Assembly: GCA_016700335.1 (NCBI GenBank)
Contig: CP065014.1
Location: 533,001 to 597,000 of the forward strand
Origin: Chlorobiota bacterium
GTDB taxonomy: Bacteria; Bacteroidota; Ignavibacteria; OLB7
Length of the DNA: 64,000 bases
Direction: 5' to 3'
Program-made: the position numbers and the translations under genes
The notes under the pieces: model-generated
What the model was told of the DNA's origin: nothing
What the model saw: only the letters and a program-made list of their open reading frames with translations
The model's database searches: none
Shown: positions 46,858-56,376 of the stretch, in pieces
Numbering within the stretch: position 1 is the stretch's first letter
Layout: every line of letters begins with the position of its first letter

Positions 46858-49257
46858 TTAAAATGCTTGTCCTAATGAAATATGAAAAGTCCAAGCATCA
46901 GAAAATCTTTTATAAAAATATCTATTACTAATCGAATTTAAATTTGGGTAGATTGGTTCATAGATTTGCAAAGCAGGAGTGAATCGAATAATACCAGCAG
47001 GAGTGTTATAAGTTAAGCTACCACCAAATGACCATGCAATATGATCAAGTATATTAGTTCCTGCTAAACTTTCATTTTGAAAATCACGATAAAAAGCGTT
47101 CCCAGCATCTATAAAAATAATTAAACCAATATTATTTAACTGACGATTAAAGGAGTTTGTTTCTGGTAATTTAAATAACCTTGAAACTCTAAAATCGAAA
47201 CTTGTTTCAAAAACACCAATACCACCAAAAATACTTATACTCTTCTGTAACAACCTTTGAGCTAATGGTGCAATACAACTTCTAATTAATGGATCAAACT
47301 CTTGAGGAGGTGGGGGTACAGTGGCTAACAAATTGTTATTTTCCCAACCTCTACAACTATTTGCTCCTCCAACAAAAAACCGTGATTGAGGGGGAGTAAG
47401 TTTTAGAGCACTTGGTTCTATAATCCACCCTGCATGATTCCTAAATGCGAGTGAAGAATTAGCATTTAAAGGATAATACCATCTGTAATCATATTCCAAT
47501 TTCAACCAAAAACTTTTAAAACCAAGTGTTCCAATTTCTGTATTTAAAGTTAAGATATTCCCATCTGTTGGGTTAAAGAAATCGTTCCTTTTATCATGAA
47601 TTAGATTCCCATTCAATGTAATTTTTAACTTTAGAGCATCAAAATTATCTTTTACAAGTGGATTAGTTACGTAATCTAAATCATCTCCTTGTGAATATTG
47701 TAATTTGTAAATATTCTCTATCAGTAACTTTGAAATCTCGCCATTTATTCTATTAGTATCTACACAATTAGTTCCATTCAAAGTTGAGAAAATATTGTTT
47801 ACTTCTATTGCATTGTAACTATTAATATCTATATATTCCTTATAATTCAAATTGAAATTAAGGAGTGCTCTTTGAAAAAAAGTATAAGTATTAAATTTTA
47901 TCCCTTTTGCAAAAGTAATATTTCCAAAGAAATTATTTAATTCATTACTTGTATTTAAAGGTGATTTTTCGCTACTATAACCAACATTGAAATTTACAGA
48001 ATAAGCAGAATTTAGATATTCAATTCCTAATGATAAATTTGGATAATCATTCAACAATAATTGCTTGAAATTGGTTAAGGCATTTAAAGTTATTGAACCT
48101 TTAAAACCAATTTGATCTGCATTTCCAGTTATGTTCATCTTTTTATAAGAACCATTTGCTGAAGCACTAAAACCATAAAAAGTAGTATCATTTATAGATT
48201 CAGTTCCAGTTAAAGAGAATGAAAGAACACCTTCCAAGCCACTTAACTCTGTGAGTTCTAAATCAATACTTACAAATATTTGATTAGTTATTGTATCAAT
48301 TACATTTTTCATATGTAGCTTGGAAACAAAAGGAAGTGTTCTTAAAGAAACTTCAAATTCTGATAATTTATTAACAGAGAACCAATCTCCTTCATTAAAA
48401 GGACATATATCAAAAATGAATTTTTTATTTAAAGTTTTACTAGCTTTCCCAATATTTATTTTAAAGTTATTACTGTCAAGTTTTCCAAATTTATATCTTG
48501 ATCCTGTTGTAAAAAAAAGTATTGCACTATCAAGATATTTATTATTCAATGAATCTTCAAAAATACTTACAGAACCAAGTGTTCCAGGAGTACCACTAGC
48601 AAATGGATAACCCTGATTACGAAGGATATTAACAACCCTACCACTATCTTGAGATAGTAATTCCGAAGAAAACCTTTCTCCAATTAAATTTATCCTATTC
48701 TCATTCCCAATTTTGTATTTTATAAATGTTTCTAATGAATCTAAACCTAAATATACAATATTGTTTAATAAATAGGGAGGACCTTCATTAACAACAAATG
48801 TTGGATAAACAATATTTTTTACAGTATCTCTTTTCAAACTACAATATATTTTAGAAGAATGGAACCCGTTATCGAAGTAAAATGATCTCAATTTTTCTAA
48901 ATCATTTTTCAATTTTTTCATATCTAATCTTTGAGGTGGAATAGAAAGTTCGTCCATTCTTTTTTTTAGAATTGAGTCATGTTGTGAATTGAAATACTTT
49001 GAAATTGAAAGTGTATAAAATGGTAACATAATACCGTTTCTAAGAGTTGATTCGCTAGACTTAGTTGAAAAGAGAGTTGATAAAATATCTGAAGTAAAAC
49101 TTTTATTCCCAACAATTGAAACCTTAGTAATTACTGGTGTTAAAGCTAATTCTTGTATTTCTGTTTGAGCTGATAAATTATAGAAGTTTATCAAAAAAAA
49201 GAAAGGAGCAAATAGAATTAAACTAAAATTTAGATATTTATTTTGATCATTTTTCAT
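46858..49257 (-). CDS. BamA/TamA-like outer-membrane protein (Omp85 family)
   Basis: About 799 aa from ATG 49257; an upstream TTG at 49296 falls inside the promoter's -7 box, so it cannot be the start. A signal (FFFLINFYNLSAQ) precedes three POTRA-like units (VITKVSIVGNKSFTSDIL; LLNNIVYLGLDSLETFIKY; WFSVNKLSEFEVSLRTLPFV). A 16-strand-type barrel makes up the C-terminal half, with RNDFFNPTDGNILTL and FFVGGANSCRGWENN, the Omp85 motif, and a final aromatic residue (HISLGQAF) as insertion signal. It could be BamA itself or an accessory TamA-like paralogue; the short POTRA region and lack of skp/lpxD neighbours argue for the latter. Confidence 0.8.
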   Translation of the reverse strand: MKNDQNKYLNFSLILFAPFFFLINFYNLSAQTEIQELALTPVITKVSIVGNKSFTSDILSTLFSTKSSESTLRNGIMLPFYTLSISKYFNSQHDSILKKRMDELSIPPQRLDMKKLKNDLEKLRSFYFDNGFHSSKIYCSLKRDTVKNIVYPTFVVNEGPPYLLNNIVYLGLDSLETFIKYKIGNENRINLIGERFSSELLSQDSGRVVNILRNQGYPFASGTPGTLGSVSIFEDSLNNKYLDSAILFFTTGSRYKFGKLDSNNFKINIGKASKTLNKKFIFDICPFNEGDWFSVNKLSEFEVSLRTLPFVSKLHMKNVIDTITNQIFVSIDLELTELSGLEGVLSFSLTGTESINDTTFYGFSASANGSYKKMNITGNADQIGFKGSITLNALTNFKQLLLNDYPNLSLGIEYLNSAYSVNFNVGYSSEKSPLNTSNELNNFFGNITFAKGIKFNTYTFFQRALLNFNLNYKEYIDINSYNAIEVNNIFSTLNGTNCVDTNRINGEISKLLIENIYKLQYSQGDDLDYVTNPLVKDNFDALKLKITLNGNLIHDKRNDFFNPTDGNILTLNTEIGTLGFKSFWLKLEYDYRWYYPLNANSSLAFRNHAGWIIEPSALKLTPPQSRFFVGGANSCRGWENNNLLATVPPPPQEFDPLIRSCIAPLAQRLLQKSISIFGGIGVFETSFDFRVSRLFKLPETNSFNRQLNNIGLIIFIDAGNAFYRDFQNESLAGTNILDHIAWSFGGSLTYNTPAGIIRFTPALQIYEPIYPNLNSISNRYFYKRFSDAWTFHISLGQAF

Positions 49258-49293
49258 ATATGAGTAAAAATAAAAATAGGGAAGATATTTTAA

Positions 49294-49322
49294 CAAAATT
49301 ATATTATTAAATTTCGTTACAA
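49294..49322 (-). promoter_or_regulatory. Bacteroidota-type promoter for the Omp85 gene
   Basis: On the minus strand TAATTTTG (49294-49301) is preceded after exactly 18 bases by TTG (49320-49322), a full consensus match. Transcription should begin near 49288, about 30 bases before the ATG at 49257. Confidence 0.75.
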
Positions 49323-49391
49323 TAAGTTCCCTTAATTAATAAATCAATTTGGGTTGTATAAAAGTAAATATATGATTAATTAACAAATTTA

Positions 49392-49622
49392 TTAATAATC
49401 ATCTACATCTTCATCCATATACATATCATCATGATTAAATGCTTCAGGCCAAATATCCTCAATGTTGTCGTAAATTGCCTCTTCGTCATCTGTTAGCTCT
49501 TGTAGGTTTTCAATAACTTGAAGTGGAACAGCAGTGCGGTTAGCATAATCAAGCAATTCTTCCTTTGTTGCTGGCCAAGGTGCTTCCTCAAGATAGCGGG
49601 CTAGATCTGGTGTCCAAAGCAT
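49392..49622 (-). CDS. DUF2795 family small acidic protein
   Basis: 76-residue protein. The first 55 residues (DLARYLEEAPWPATKEELLDYANR..VPLQVIENLQELTDDEEAI) are the DUF2795 helical domain, known as a small, possibly nucleic-acid- or protein-binding module. The tail is Asp/Glu-rich and ends in DEDVDDY. The coding bases look somewhat less AT-rich than the neighbourhood, as expected for a conserved, well-expressed gene. It is upstream of the Omp85 gene on the same strand, but that has its own promoter. Confidence 0.85.
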   Translation of the reverse strand: MLWTPDLARYLEEAPWPATKEELLDYANRTAVPLQVIENLQELTDDEEAIYDNIEDIWPEAFNHDDMYMDEDVDDY

Positions 49623-49948
49623 AGTATTTGTATCAGGTTTTAGTTTAAAAATTTGTCGGAAAAAAATATTAATTAAAATAACAACCGCGAAAATAAAATT
49701 TAATTGAAATTAAATGAATAAATATTTTAAAATTCAAATTTTATTTTATTCTTAAATTGAAGTATTAAAATTATCTATTCACTATTTAATATGAAATGAG
49801 AATAATTATAATGTGAATATCTGTTATAAAATTAGTTAGAAATAACCTAATGTAAAAATTATTCGTTCAATTAATACTTAACTTTTAGTTTTGCCAATTA
49901 TAATAACTTATGATTAGATATTCTGTCTTTAAAATTTTAAATTAACAA
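49623..49948. other. non-coding gap between DUF2795 and transaldolase genes
   Basis: 326 bases, divergent. A long AT-only inverted repeat (about 12 bp, AAAATAAAATTT against AAATTTTATTTT, near 49690-49755) is the main structure. A -7 box TAGTTTTG (49886-49893) probably serves the transaldolase gene, giving a leader of ~50 bases; no matching -33 TTG is seen. Confidence 0.4.
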
Positions 49949-51058
49949 ATGAATCCTCTAGAATTAATTCTAAATCAAGGTCAATCAATTTGGTATGACT
50001 TTATCAGTAGAGATTTTATTTCATCTGGTAAAATGGCAGAATATGTTGCCAAAGGTATTAGAGGCATGACCTCAAATCCAAGCATTTTTGAAAAGGCAGT
50101 GGCAAGTGGTAATGAATATGATTCTCAAATAACGGAACTTTATTCTCAAGGTAAAACTACATCTGAAGTTGCTACAGGAATAATGATTGATGATATTAAG
50201 TCTGCATGTGATATACTCAAAGGGGTTTATGATTCATCAAATAAAAGTGATGGATTTATTTCATTAGAAGTTAACCCTAAATTAGCTTTTGATACTACAG
50301 GCACAATAAATGAAGCAGAAAAACTTTGGTCTATGATTAATAAACCAAATTTAATGATTAAAATTCCTGCAACTAAAGAAGGTTTACCTGCAATCACAAA
50401 AACCATTTCAAAAGGGATTAACGTGAATGTAACCTTGATGTTTTCATTACAACAATATATAGATGTTTCAAATGCTTATATCAATGGCTTAGAGGAAAGA
50501 TTATCTAATGGAGGTGATATTTCAAATATCAATTCTGTTGCTAGTGTTTTTGTAAGTAGAATTGATGGAATGATAGATTCACAACTTGATAATATAGGTT
50601 CAATTGAAGCGTTAAATTTAAAGGGAAAAGCAGCAATTGCCAACACACAAATTATTTATCAACACTATCAAAATTTGTTTTCAAGTGACAGATGGAATAA
50701 GATTGCTAATGAATGTGGAAAGCCACAAAGACCACTTTGGGCTAGTACATCAACAAAAGATCCATCTTACCCAGATTTAATGTATGTAGATAATCTAATT
50801 GCACCAAACACTGTAAATACAGTTCCACCTGAAACTCTTGTTGGTATTCTAGATCATGCTGATACTTCAAAAAATATTTTCTCAGCAATTGGTTCTGCTG
50901 ATGAAGTATTAAAAAATCTTTCAGAAGTTGGGATTGATATTAATTTAGTAATGCAAAATTTACTCGAAGATGGGGTAAGTAAGTTTATTGTTTCATTTGA
51001 TGGGTTGTTTGACAAATTAGAATCTAAAAGAAATCAATCAAACAATTCTAATATTTAG
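49949..51058 (+). CDS. tal: transaldolase
   Basis: Transfers a dihydroxyacetone unit in the non-oxidative pentose phosphate pathway through a Schiff-base lysine. The 369-aa protein begins with LILNQGQSIWYDFISRDFISSG, then GIRGMTSNPSIFEKA, which is the long transaldolase type typical of Mycobacterium and many Bacteroidota. The catalytic lysine is in LMIKIPATKEG near residue 137, and FVSRIDGMIDSQL and RPLWASTSTKDP are also conserved. Function is cytosolic. It overlaps the opposing glutaredoxin-like gene by 11 bases at the 3' ends. Confidence 0.95.
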   Translation: MNPLELILNQGQSIWYDFISRDFISSGKMAEYVAKGIRGMTSNPSIFEKAVASGNEYDSQITELYSQGKTTSEVATGIMIDDIKSACDILKGVYDSSNKSDGFISLEVNPKLAFDTTGTINEAEKLWSMINKPNLMIKIPATKEGLPAITKTISKGINVNVTLMFSLQQYIDVSNAYINGLEERLSNGGDISNINSVASVFVSRIDGMIDSQLDNIGSIEALNLKGKAAIANTQIIYQHYQNLFSSDRWNKIANECGKPQRPLWASTSTKDPSYPDLMYVDNLIAPNTVNTVPPETLVGILDHADTSKNIFSAIGSADEVLKNLSEVGIDINLVMQNLLEDGVSKFIVSFDGLFDKLESKRNQSNNSNI

Positions 51059-51341
51059 CATTTAATTTTTTTATAAATTCATTTTCAGTTAATCTATATT
51101 TGAATGCTAATCTTTTATGTATAAAAATTACAGGGATTTTATCCCAATAAGATTCATACCAATTATCACCTATATTGATTTTAATAATTTCTAAATTAAA
51201 TTTATGTTTTGATTTTACCTTAAGAATTGTATCTATTGCTTCATCACATAAATGGCAGTCAATTTTTGAAAGAACTAATACATTAGGTATTATTTTAGGA
51301 CTTTTAAAAAAATACAACAATTTTGAAAAAATACTAGGCAT
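51048..51341 (-). CDS. glutaredoxin-like (DUF836) thioredoxin-fold protein
   Basis: 97 residues with a thioredoxin-fold core: VLVLSKIDCHLCDEAIDTI carries a CxxC at Cys 29 and Cys 32, and the conserved cis-Pro segment KIPVIFIHKRLAF follows. This matches the glutaredoxin/DUF836 group of small redox proteins. Because CHLC is like other CxxC redox sites, a role in disulfide or metal handling is possible, but no partner is seen. The start MPSIFSKLL is not typical, and a start further in is possible. Confidence 0.75.
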   Translation of the reverse strand: MPSIFSKLLYFFKSPKIIPNVLVLSKIDCHLCDEAIDTILKVKSKHKFNLEIIKINIGDNWYESYWDKIPVIFIHKRLAFKYRLTENEFIKKLNAKY

Positions 51342-51479
51342 TGTTTTTTAGATATTTATAAATAATAACAAAAATAATTTGCAACGGATTCATAGTTTTT
51401 AGTCATAATTTAAGTGAAGAAAATTTAAACTTTAATTTACAAATATTGTTTAGTATTACAATTGAAATTTTAAATATTA

Positions 51480-52901
51480 ATGAATTTTAGCGGAGAACCA
51501 AATAAGCCCAGAACATCTAATATTATTAGTTCTGTGAGTCGTAATACTACAAATAATTTAGGTCAGGGTAATTTAAATAACAAAAAAAGATTTAGTAAAT
51601 GGAAAATAATTCTATTTGCTTTTTTAGCTATTTTGTTAGGGTTTGGAGCAATTGTTCTTTTAGATAAAGTTATAATGCCCTGGTATGTAAAGCTTGGAGC
51701 AGTTGCACAGGTTCCAAATGTACTTGGAATAAAATATGAAGAAGCTGAAGATAAACTAGTAAAATTAGGATTTGAAGTTAAAAAATCTGAACCTAGGTTT
51801 GATGCAAGATCTCCAGCTGGAACAGTTGTTATGCAATTACCTTATGCAGGTTCTCAAACAAAGCAAGGTAGAAGAATATATTTAACAGTCAGCCGTGGTG
51901 AGAATTTAGAATTTGTACCTAATTTAATTGGGTTGGAATTGAGGCAGGCTCGAATAAATCTAATTAGAGTTGGTATGGATGTTGGTGAAATTGTTTATGA
52001 ATTTTGTGATACTATTGAACCTGGCAAAGTTTCAGGTCAATCTATGCAACCAACTGCTATGGCAAGACCAGGAACAAAGGTTGATATGATGATTTCTAGA
52101 GGCAAATCTGTAGCACAAACTATGATGCCTAGCCTAATTGGAGTTAACATTGATGATGCTCGAGCAAAGCTTGCAATTGCTGGACTTTCACTCGGAAAAA
52201 TTTCTTATAAGGAAACTGAATCTTATGAGGCAAATTTAATTATTGCTCAATCTTTATCAGCATACACATCTGTTGCACAATATTCCTATGTGAATGTAAC
52301 TGTTGCAGTAAAACCAGGTAGTTTGCTTAAAGACACTGCTAAAGTTAAGGAGTTGCTTGATGAAAATAAATCAATTAATCAAAGTGGATTTGGAAATAAC
52401 AATAATAATTTATCAACTACTATTAATGTTGATAAAAAAATTCAATTAGGTAATACTTCTTTAAATAATAATGGTAAACTCAAAAATGTTAAAGACAAAT
52501 TACCAGAGAGAATGGTGAAAGATTTATCTTCAATTACTAAACAAAAGAGTTCTAATTCAAAACCAATTACTCAAACAAAAGTTAGTAATGATAAAAGTAA
52601 CAATGTCCCAAAAACTCCTTTAAATGCTAAGAATGTACATAATAGTACATCTTTTGTTAATAATAAAAATGTGGTTAAGACAACTAATGATTTGAAAACT
52701 AATGGGAGTTTATCTAATCAAAATGTTAATTCAAAAAAAACAGCATTACAGCCATTAAAAAATAACAACCCTACACAAAATCTAGTTAAAAACCCTTTAG
52801 TAAAAAAAGTAATTATACCCAAAAATACTAAAATAAATAAACCATTAGTTAAGAAAATCAATCCTGGAAATGGGTTACCAGTTATAAAAAGAGATGAGTA
52901 G
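51480..52901 (+). CDS. PASTA-domain membrane protein with Asn/Lys-rich tail
   Basis: 473 residues. A cytosolic N-terminus of ~40 residues is followed by one membrane helix (WKIILFAFLAILLGFGAIVLL) and three PASTA domains: VPNVLGIKYEEAEDKLVKL, VPNLIGLELRQARINLIRV and MPSLIGVNIDDARAKLAIA. These bind cell-wall muropeptides and in other proteins sit behind a Ser/Thr kinase or in penicillin-binding proteins. No kinase or transpeptidase domain is attached here. The last ~180 residues are low-complexity, Asn/Lys/Ser-rich and probably disordered. Confidence 0.85.
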   Translation: MNFSGEPNKPRTSNIISSVSRNTTNNLGQGNLNNKKRFSKWKIILFAFLAILLGFGAIVLLDKVIMPWYVKLGAVAQVPNVLGIKYEEAEDKLVKLGFEVKKSEPRFDARSPAGTVVMQLPYAGSQTKQGRRIYLTVSRGENLEFVPNLIGLELRQARINLIRVGMDVGEIVYEFCDTIEPGKVSGQSMQPTAMARPGTKVDMMISRGKSVAQTMMPSLIGVNIDDARAKLAIAGLSLGKISYKETESYEANLIIAQSLSAYTSVAQYSYVNVTVAVKPGSLLKDTAKVKELLDENKSINQSGFGNNNNNLSTTINVDKKIQLGNTSLNNNGKLKNVKDKLPERMVKDLSSITKQKSSNSKPITQTKVSNDKSNNVPKTPLNAKNVHNSTSFVNNKNVVKTTNDLKTNGSLSNQNVNSKKTALQPLKNNNPTQNLVKNPLVKKVIIPKNTKINKPLVKKINPGNGLPVIKRDE

Positions 52902-52927
52902 TTTATTAATTATTAAACAAATTACTA

Positions 52928-53449
52928 TTACCATTTGATTTGAAGATTCATTGAAATATTATTTGGAGTAATAATTAAATTTGATGTAAGTTTATCATCT
53001 ACATCAAAGTCATAAAGATGAGCACTAACGTAAGAATCTATCATACTCAATCCAATTACCCCAATTAATCCAAGAATAATTTTATCTCTATCATTTCTGT
53101 ATAAATCACGTCTGGTTCTATATGTTAAATTCTCAGAAGTTCCTATAATTGAATTTTCAAAAAGAGATGAATTCTCAGTGAAAAGTGTATTACATTGAAT
53201 ACCTTTATAAACCAAATACCCAGATGATAACATAAATAACGGGGCTTTCCAATATTGTTCATTATAAAACTGCCCTCCACCTGGAATAATTGAAAATAAT
53301 ACTGCTGCTGTTGGATTCTTTTTTATTATAATACTTTTAGAAATACTTGAATCTTTATTATTTTCTTGAGCTGATAGATTTGATAAATAAGATAAATATA
53401 AATTTGTAAGTAGAAATATTATAATCCCAAACATCTTTTTCTTTTTCAA
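52928..53449 (-). CDS. DUF5683 family membrane-associated protein
   Basis: 173 residues with an N-terminal signal (FGIIIFLLTNLYLSYLSNLSAQ). The DUF5683 pattern is clear: AAVLFSIIPGGGQFYNEQYWKAPLFML, then RTRRDLYRNDRDKIILGLIGVIGLSMIDSYVSAHLYDFD. Such proteins are small secreted or membrane proteins found across Bacteroidota, with unknown role. The start is TTG at 53449, which gives the Lys-rich n-region KKKK; ATG 53434 would give a signal with no positive residue, so TTG is preferred. Confidence 0.75.
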   Translation of the reverse strand: MKKKKMFGIIIFLLTNLYLSYLSNLSAQENNKDSSISKSIIIKKNPTAAVLFSIIPGGGQFYNEQYWKAPLFMLSSGYLVYKGIQCNTLFTENSSLFENSIIGTSENLTYRTRRDLYRNDRDKIILGLIGVIGLSMIDSYVSAHLYDFDVDDKLTSNLIITPNNISMNLQIKW

Positions 53450-53503
53450 AATACTAATTTTTTTATTAAGAATAATAAAATAAACTTTAAGTTAATTACA
53501 ATC

Positions 53504-53956
53504 CTAATTTCTAAGTTTATCAAGGAGTTTATTTAGTAAAATGAGTTCTTCTTGATTTAATGAACTCATAAAATTATCTAGTTGATTTATATCCTTTTCA
53601 ATTGTAACAATTAACAAAATTCCAATAGAATTAATTTTTACATCAACCAATCTTTTGTCATTTAAATTTACATTCTTATCAATCAATTTTTTAGTAAATA
53701 ATCTTTCAACAATTCTTGATGCATCAGAATATTTATCAATCATTCTATCCATAATAACACAAGTTGAAACAACACTAGGATATACACCTTTTAAAATTCT
53801 TAATACATTGTATTGTTGGGATGTAATATTATACTTTTCAAAAAATTTTTTTTTCTTTGATAAATACCAATTTGAAGTAAACATAAGATTTATTCCAGCC
53901 TTTTGTTCTTCAGATCTAAATGGTTTTGTTTGTTTTATTTCATCTTCTATTCTCAT
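53504..53956 (-). CDS. MarR family transcriptional regulator
   Basis: 150-aa DNA-binding protein. The winged-helix core starts with FTSNWYLSKKKKFFEKYNITSQQYNVLRIL, followed by a recognition helix region (VIMDRMIDKYSDASRIVERLFTKKLI) and the wing around KRLVDVKINSIG. The C-terminal helix (MSSLNQEELILLNKLLDKL) completes the dimer interface. It resembles MarR-type repressors of stress or efflux genes, with no clear ligand or regulon. It lies upstream of the DUF5683 gene and downstream of the zinc-finger protein on the same strand. Confidence 0.88.
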   Translation of the reverse strand: MRIEDEIKQTKPFRSEEQKAGINLMFTSNWYLSKKKKFFEKYNITSQQYNVLRILKGVYPSVVSTCVIMDRMIDKYSDASRIVERLFTKKLIDKNVNLNDKRLVDVKINSIGILLIVTIEKDINQLDNFMSSLNQEELILLNKLLDKLRN

Positions 53957-53994
53957 TATAAAAAAATTAAAATAAAAAAGTAATAATAATGGTT

Positions 53995-54261
53995 TTAATT
54001 TCCAGATCCTCTAAATTTTTCTAAGTATTCATCATGTAAACCCTCAATACAATCACCGCAAAAATAATTTACAAAACCTGCTATTTTATCTCTGTGAATC
54101 ATTTTGCTCTCTGAAAGTTTTTTTTTACAAAGATGACATTCAACTTCTTGCCCTAAAGCTAGTTCTTCTGTTGTTGGGGGTTTTCTATTTACAATTCCGA
54201 ATCCATAATAAATTAGAAATAAAACTCCACAACTTAAAAAAATCATTAAAACAATTCCCAT
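53995..54261 (-). CDS. small membrane protein with treble-clef-type zinc finger
   Basis: 88 residues: one N-terminal membrane helix (VLMIFLSCGVLFLIYYGFGIV) and a cytosolic-type domain with CHLCKKKL and FCGDCI, four cysteines spaced as in small zinc ribbons. I do not recognise a named family. It lies between the E2 gene and MarR, on the same strand as both, but the terminator at 54374-54410 separates it from the E2 gene. Confidence 0.6.
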   Translation of the reverse strand: MGIVLMIFLSCGVLFLIYYGFGIVNRKPPTTEELALGQEVECHLCKKKLSESKMIHRDKIAGFVNYFCGDCIEGLHDEYLEKFRGSGN

Positions 54262-54373
54262 TATCTGATATATTAATTAAAGAAATTATTCAAAACTTAA
54301 ATTTATAGATAGTTTTTATATTTTAAAAAATATTCTAAAAAAATATTTCATCAAAGATGTAAATTAAAAAAAA

Positions 54374-54410
54374 CAAACCCGCAAAAGTAAAAAAAGATTA
54401 AGCGGGTTTG
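54374..54410 (-). terminator. intrinsic terminator after the E2 gene
   Basis: On the minus strand CAAACCCGC (54402-54410) pairs over 9 bp with GCGGGTTTG (54374-54382) around a 19-base loop and is followed by a T-run. It begins about 29 bases after the E2 stop codon. Confidence 0.8.
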
Positions 54411-54438
54411 TTCTTAAGTAAATTGAAACTAATATTAT

Positions 54439-56175
54439 TTATAGTACACTTTCATCAATTCCTTCTAAAATAGAAACAACATCAGACAAAAATTTACCAC
54501 CTAACATTCCGTCAATAACTCTGTGATCATGCGAAATAGAAAGGTAAACCATAGATCTTATAACTATCATATCATTTCCTTCAATCTGTCGAACAACTGC
54601 TTTTTTCTGAACAGCACCAGTACCTAATATAGCAAGTTGAGGTTGATTAATAATTGGTGCTCCATGAAGCATTCCAAAAACCCCATAATTAGTTAAAGTA
54701 AATGTACCACCAGAAATATCATCTGGTGTCAAAGCCTTTGTTCTGGCTTTGTTAGCTAAGTTATGAACTGCATGTGCAACACCTGAAAGGCTTAATCTAT
54801 CTGCATCTTTTATTACTGGTACTATTAGATTACCATCTGGTAAAGCTGTTGCCATACCAAGATTCACTCTCTTTTTCAAGATAATATTAGTTCCTTCAAC
54901 TGATGCATTTATCCATGGATTATTTCTTAAAGCTTTAGCAATAGCATAAATAAAAAATGGAGTAAAAGTTAACTTTACACCTTCTCTTTTTTCAAATGCA
55001 ATTTTATGTTTTTCTCTTAAATGTACAATTTTAGTTAAATCTGCCTCTGCAACTCCCGATACGTGTGGAGAAGTTTGTTTAGAACGAACCATATGTTCTG
55101 CAATAAGCTGACGCATTCTATCCATTTGGATAATTTCAACATCTGGGTTTGGCTGAGTTGCATTAGTATACGATTGAGTAGGCTTTGGTTGTGATGAAAA
55201 AACTTGAGCAGTTGTTTGTTTTAATTCTTTATTCGAGTCCAGGTTAGCATCTTGAGAAATTGCACTCCTAGAATTTAAATAATTTAATAAGTCAGATTTT
55301 GTTACCCTACTTTTATCACCACTCCCTTTAATTGAGTCTAATTCATTAAGAGATACATTTTCTTTTTCTGCAATTGAACGAACAAGTGGTGAATAGAATT
55401 TACCATTAGAATTTCTAGGGATTGGAACTCCAGGCAATGATTGAGTAACTACTGAATTAGAAGTAATAGCATTATCAATTTTAACTTGTTGATTATTCTC
55501 AACATTTACAATTTTATTAGCAATTGGATTATTACTAACAGAAGTTGAGTTGCTAGTACCCTTTACTGATGATGAAATGTATGCAATAACTTCATTCACA
55601 GGAACAACAGCCCCTTCTTGAGCCACAATTTCAACCAAAAAACCTGCTAATGGAGATGGGATTTCAGTATCAACTTTATCAGTTGAAATCTCTGCAATTA
55701 TTTCATCTCGTTCTATTGAATCACCTATCTTTTTTAACCATCTTAAAATAGTCCCTTCTTGAACAGATTCACCCATCTTTGGCATTCTAATCTCAGATTT
55801 AACTGAGTTATCATTTATATCTACTGGTGATTCAATTATAACATCTTGTTCTTTTATTTCTACAATAGTTTGCTCAGGTGCTTTAATCTGTTCAGGTGCA
55901 TGAATTAACTGGGGTTGAGGACTTACAGACTTATCGTTTAAATCTCCCATTTTAGCAATAACAACACCAACTAATACAGTTGATCCTTCTTCAAATAATA
56001 TTTCAGATAATACTCCAGCATAGGGAGAAGGAATTTCAGTATCAACTTTGTCTGTTGAAATTTCAGCAATTATTTCGTCACGTTCTATAGTATCACCTGG
56101 TTTCTTTAACCAACGTAAAATAGTTCCTTCCTGAACAGACTCGCCCATTTTAGGCATCATTATATCAAGAGACAT
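54439..56175 (-). CDS. 2-oxo acid dehydrogenase E2 acyltransferase with two lipoyl domains
   Basis: 578-aa core of a pyruvate, 2-oxoglutarate or branched-chain dehydrogenase complex. Two lipoyl domains lie at residues 1-76 and ~128-205, both with the lipoylation site EISTDKVDTEIPSP, joined by a Glu/Pro/Ile-rich linker. A peripheral-subunit-binding domain follows (SPLVRSIAEKENVSLNELDSI, ~262-298), then a catalytic domain with SHDHRVIDG (HxxxD). Two lipoyl units and the linkers suggest PDH or BCKDH, but the substrate cannot be fixed because no E1 or E3 gene is adjacent. A -7 box TAAATTTG (minus strand, 56228-56235) precedes it. Confidence 0.9.
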   Translation of the reverse strand: MSLDIMMPKMGESVQEGTILRWLKKPGDTIERDEIIAEISTDKVDTEIPSPYAGVLSEILFEEGSTVLVGVVIAKMGDLNDKSVSPQPQLIHAPEQIKAPEQTIVEIKEQDVIIESPVDINDNSVKSEIRMPKMGESVQEGTILRWLKKIGDSIERDEIIAEISTDKVDTEIPSPLAGFLVEIVAQEGAVVPVNEVIAYISSSVKGTSNSTSVSNNPIANKIVNVENNQQVKIDNAITSNSVVTQSLPGVPIPRNSNGKFYSPLVRSIAEKENVSLNELDSIKGSGDKSRVTKSDLLNYLNSRSAISQDANLDSNKELKQTTAQVFSSQPKPTQSYTNATQPNPDVEIIQMDRMRQLIAEHMVRSKQTSPHVSGVAEADLTKIVHLREKHKIAFEKREGVKLTFTPFFIYAIAKALRNNPWINASVEGTNIILKKRVNLGMATALPDGNLIVPVIKDADRLSLSGVAHAVHNLANKARTKALTPDDISGGTFTLTNYGVFGMLHGAPIINQPQLAILGTGAVQKKAVVRQIEGNDMIVIRSMVYLSISHDHRVIDGMLGGKFLSDVVSILEGIDESVL

Positions 56176-56376
56176 TTTTAGTAAGATTTATTATTTCGAT
56201 TTAAGTTTTTAACAAAAAATTAGATTGCAAATTTACGGAATAAGAATTTGATCAGGTAATAACTTTATAAATTTAGATTATTATTTATGTATTATCTCAA
56301 AATAGTTTCAGTCATAATAATCTTAAAAAATAAATTCTAAATCAAAATTTTTAAAATATCTAATTATCAAAAACTA

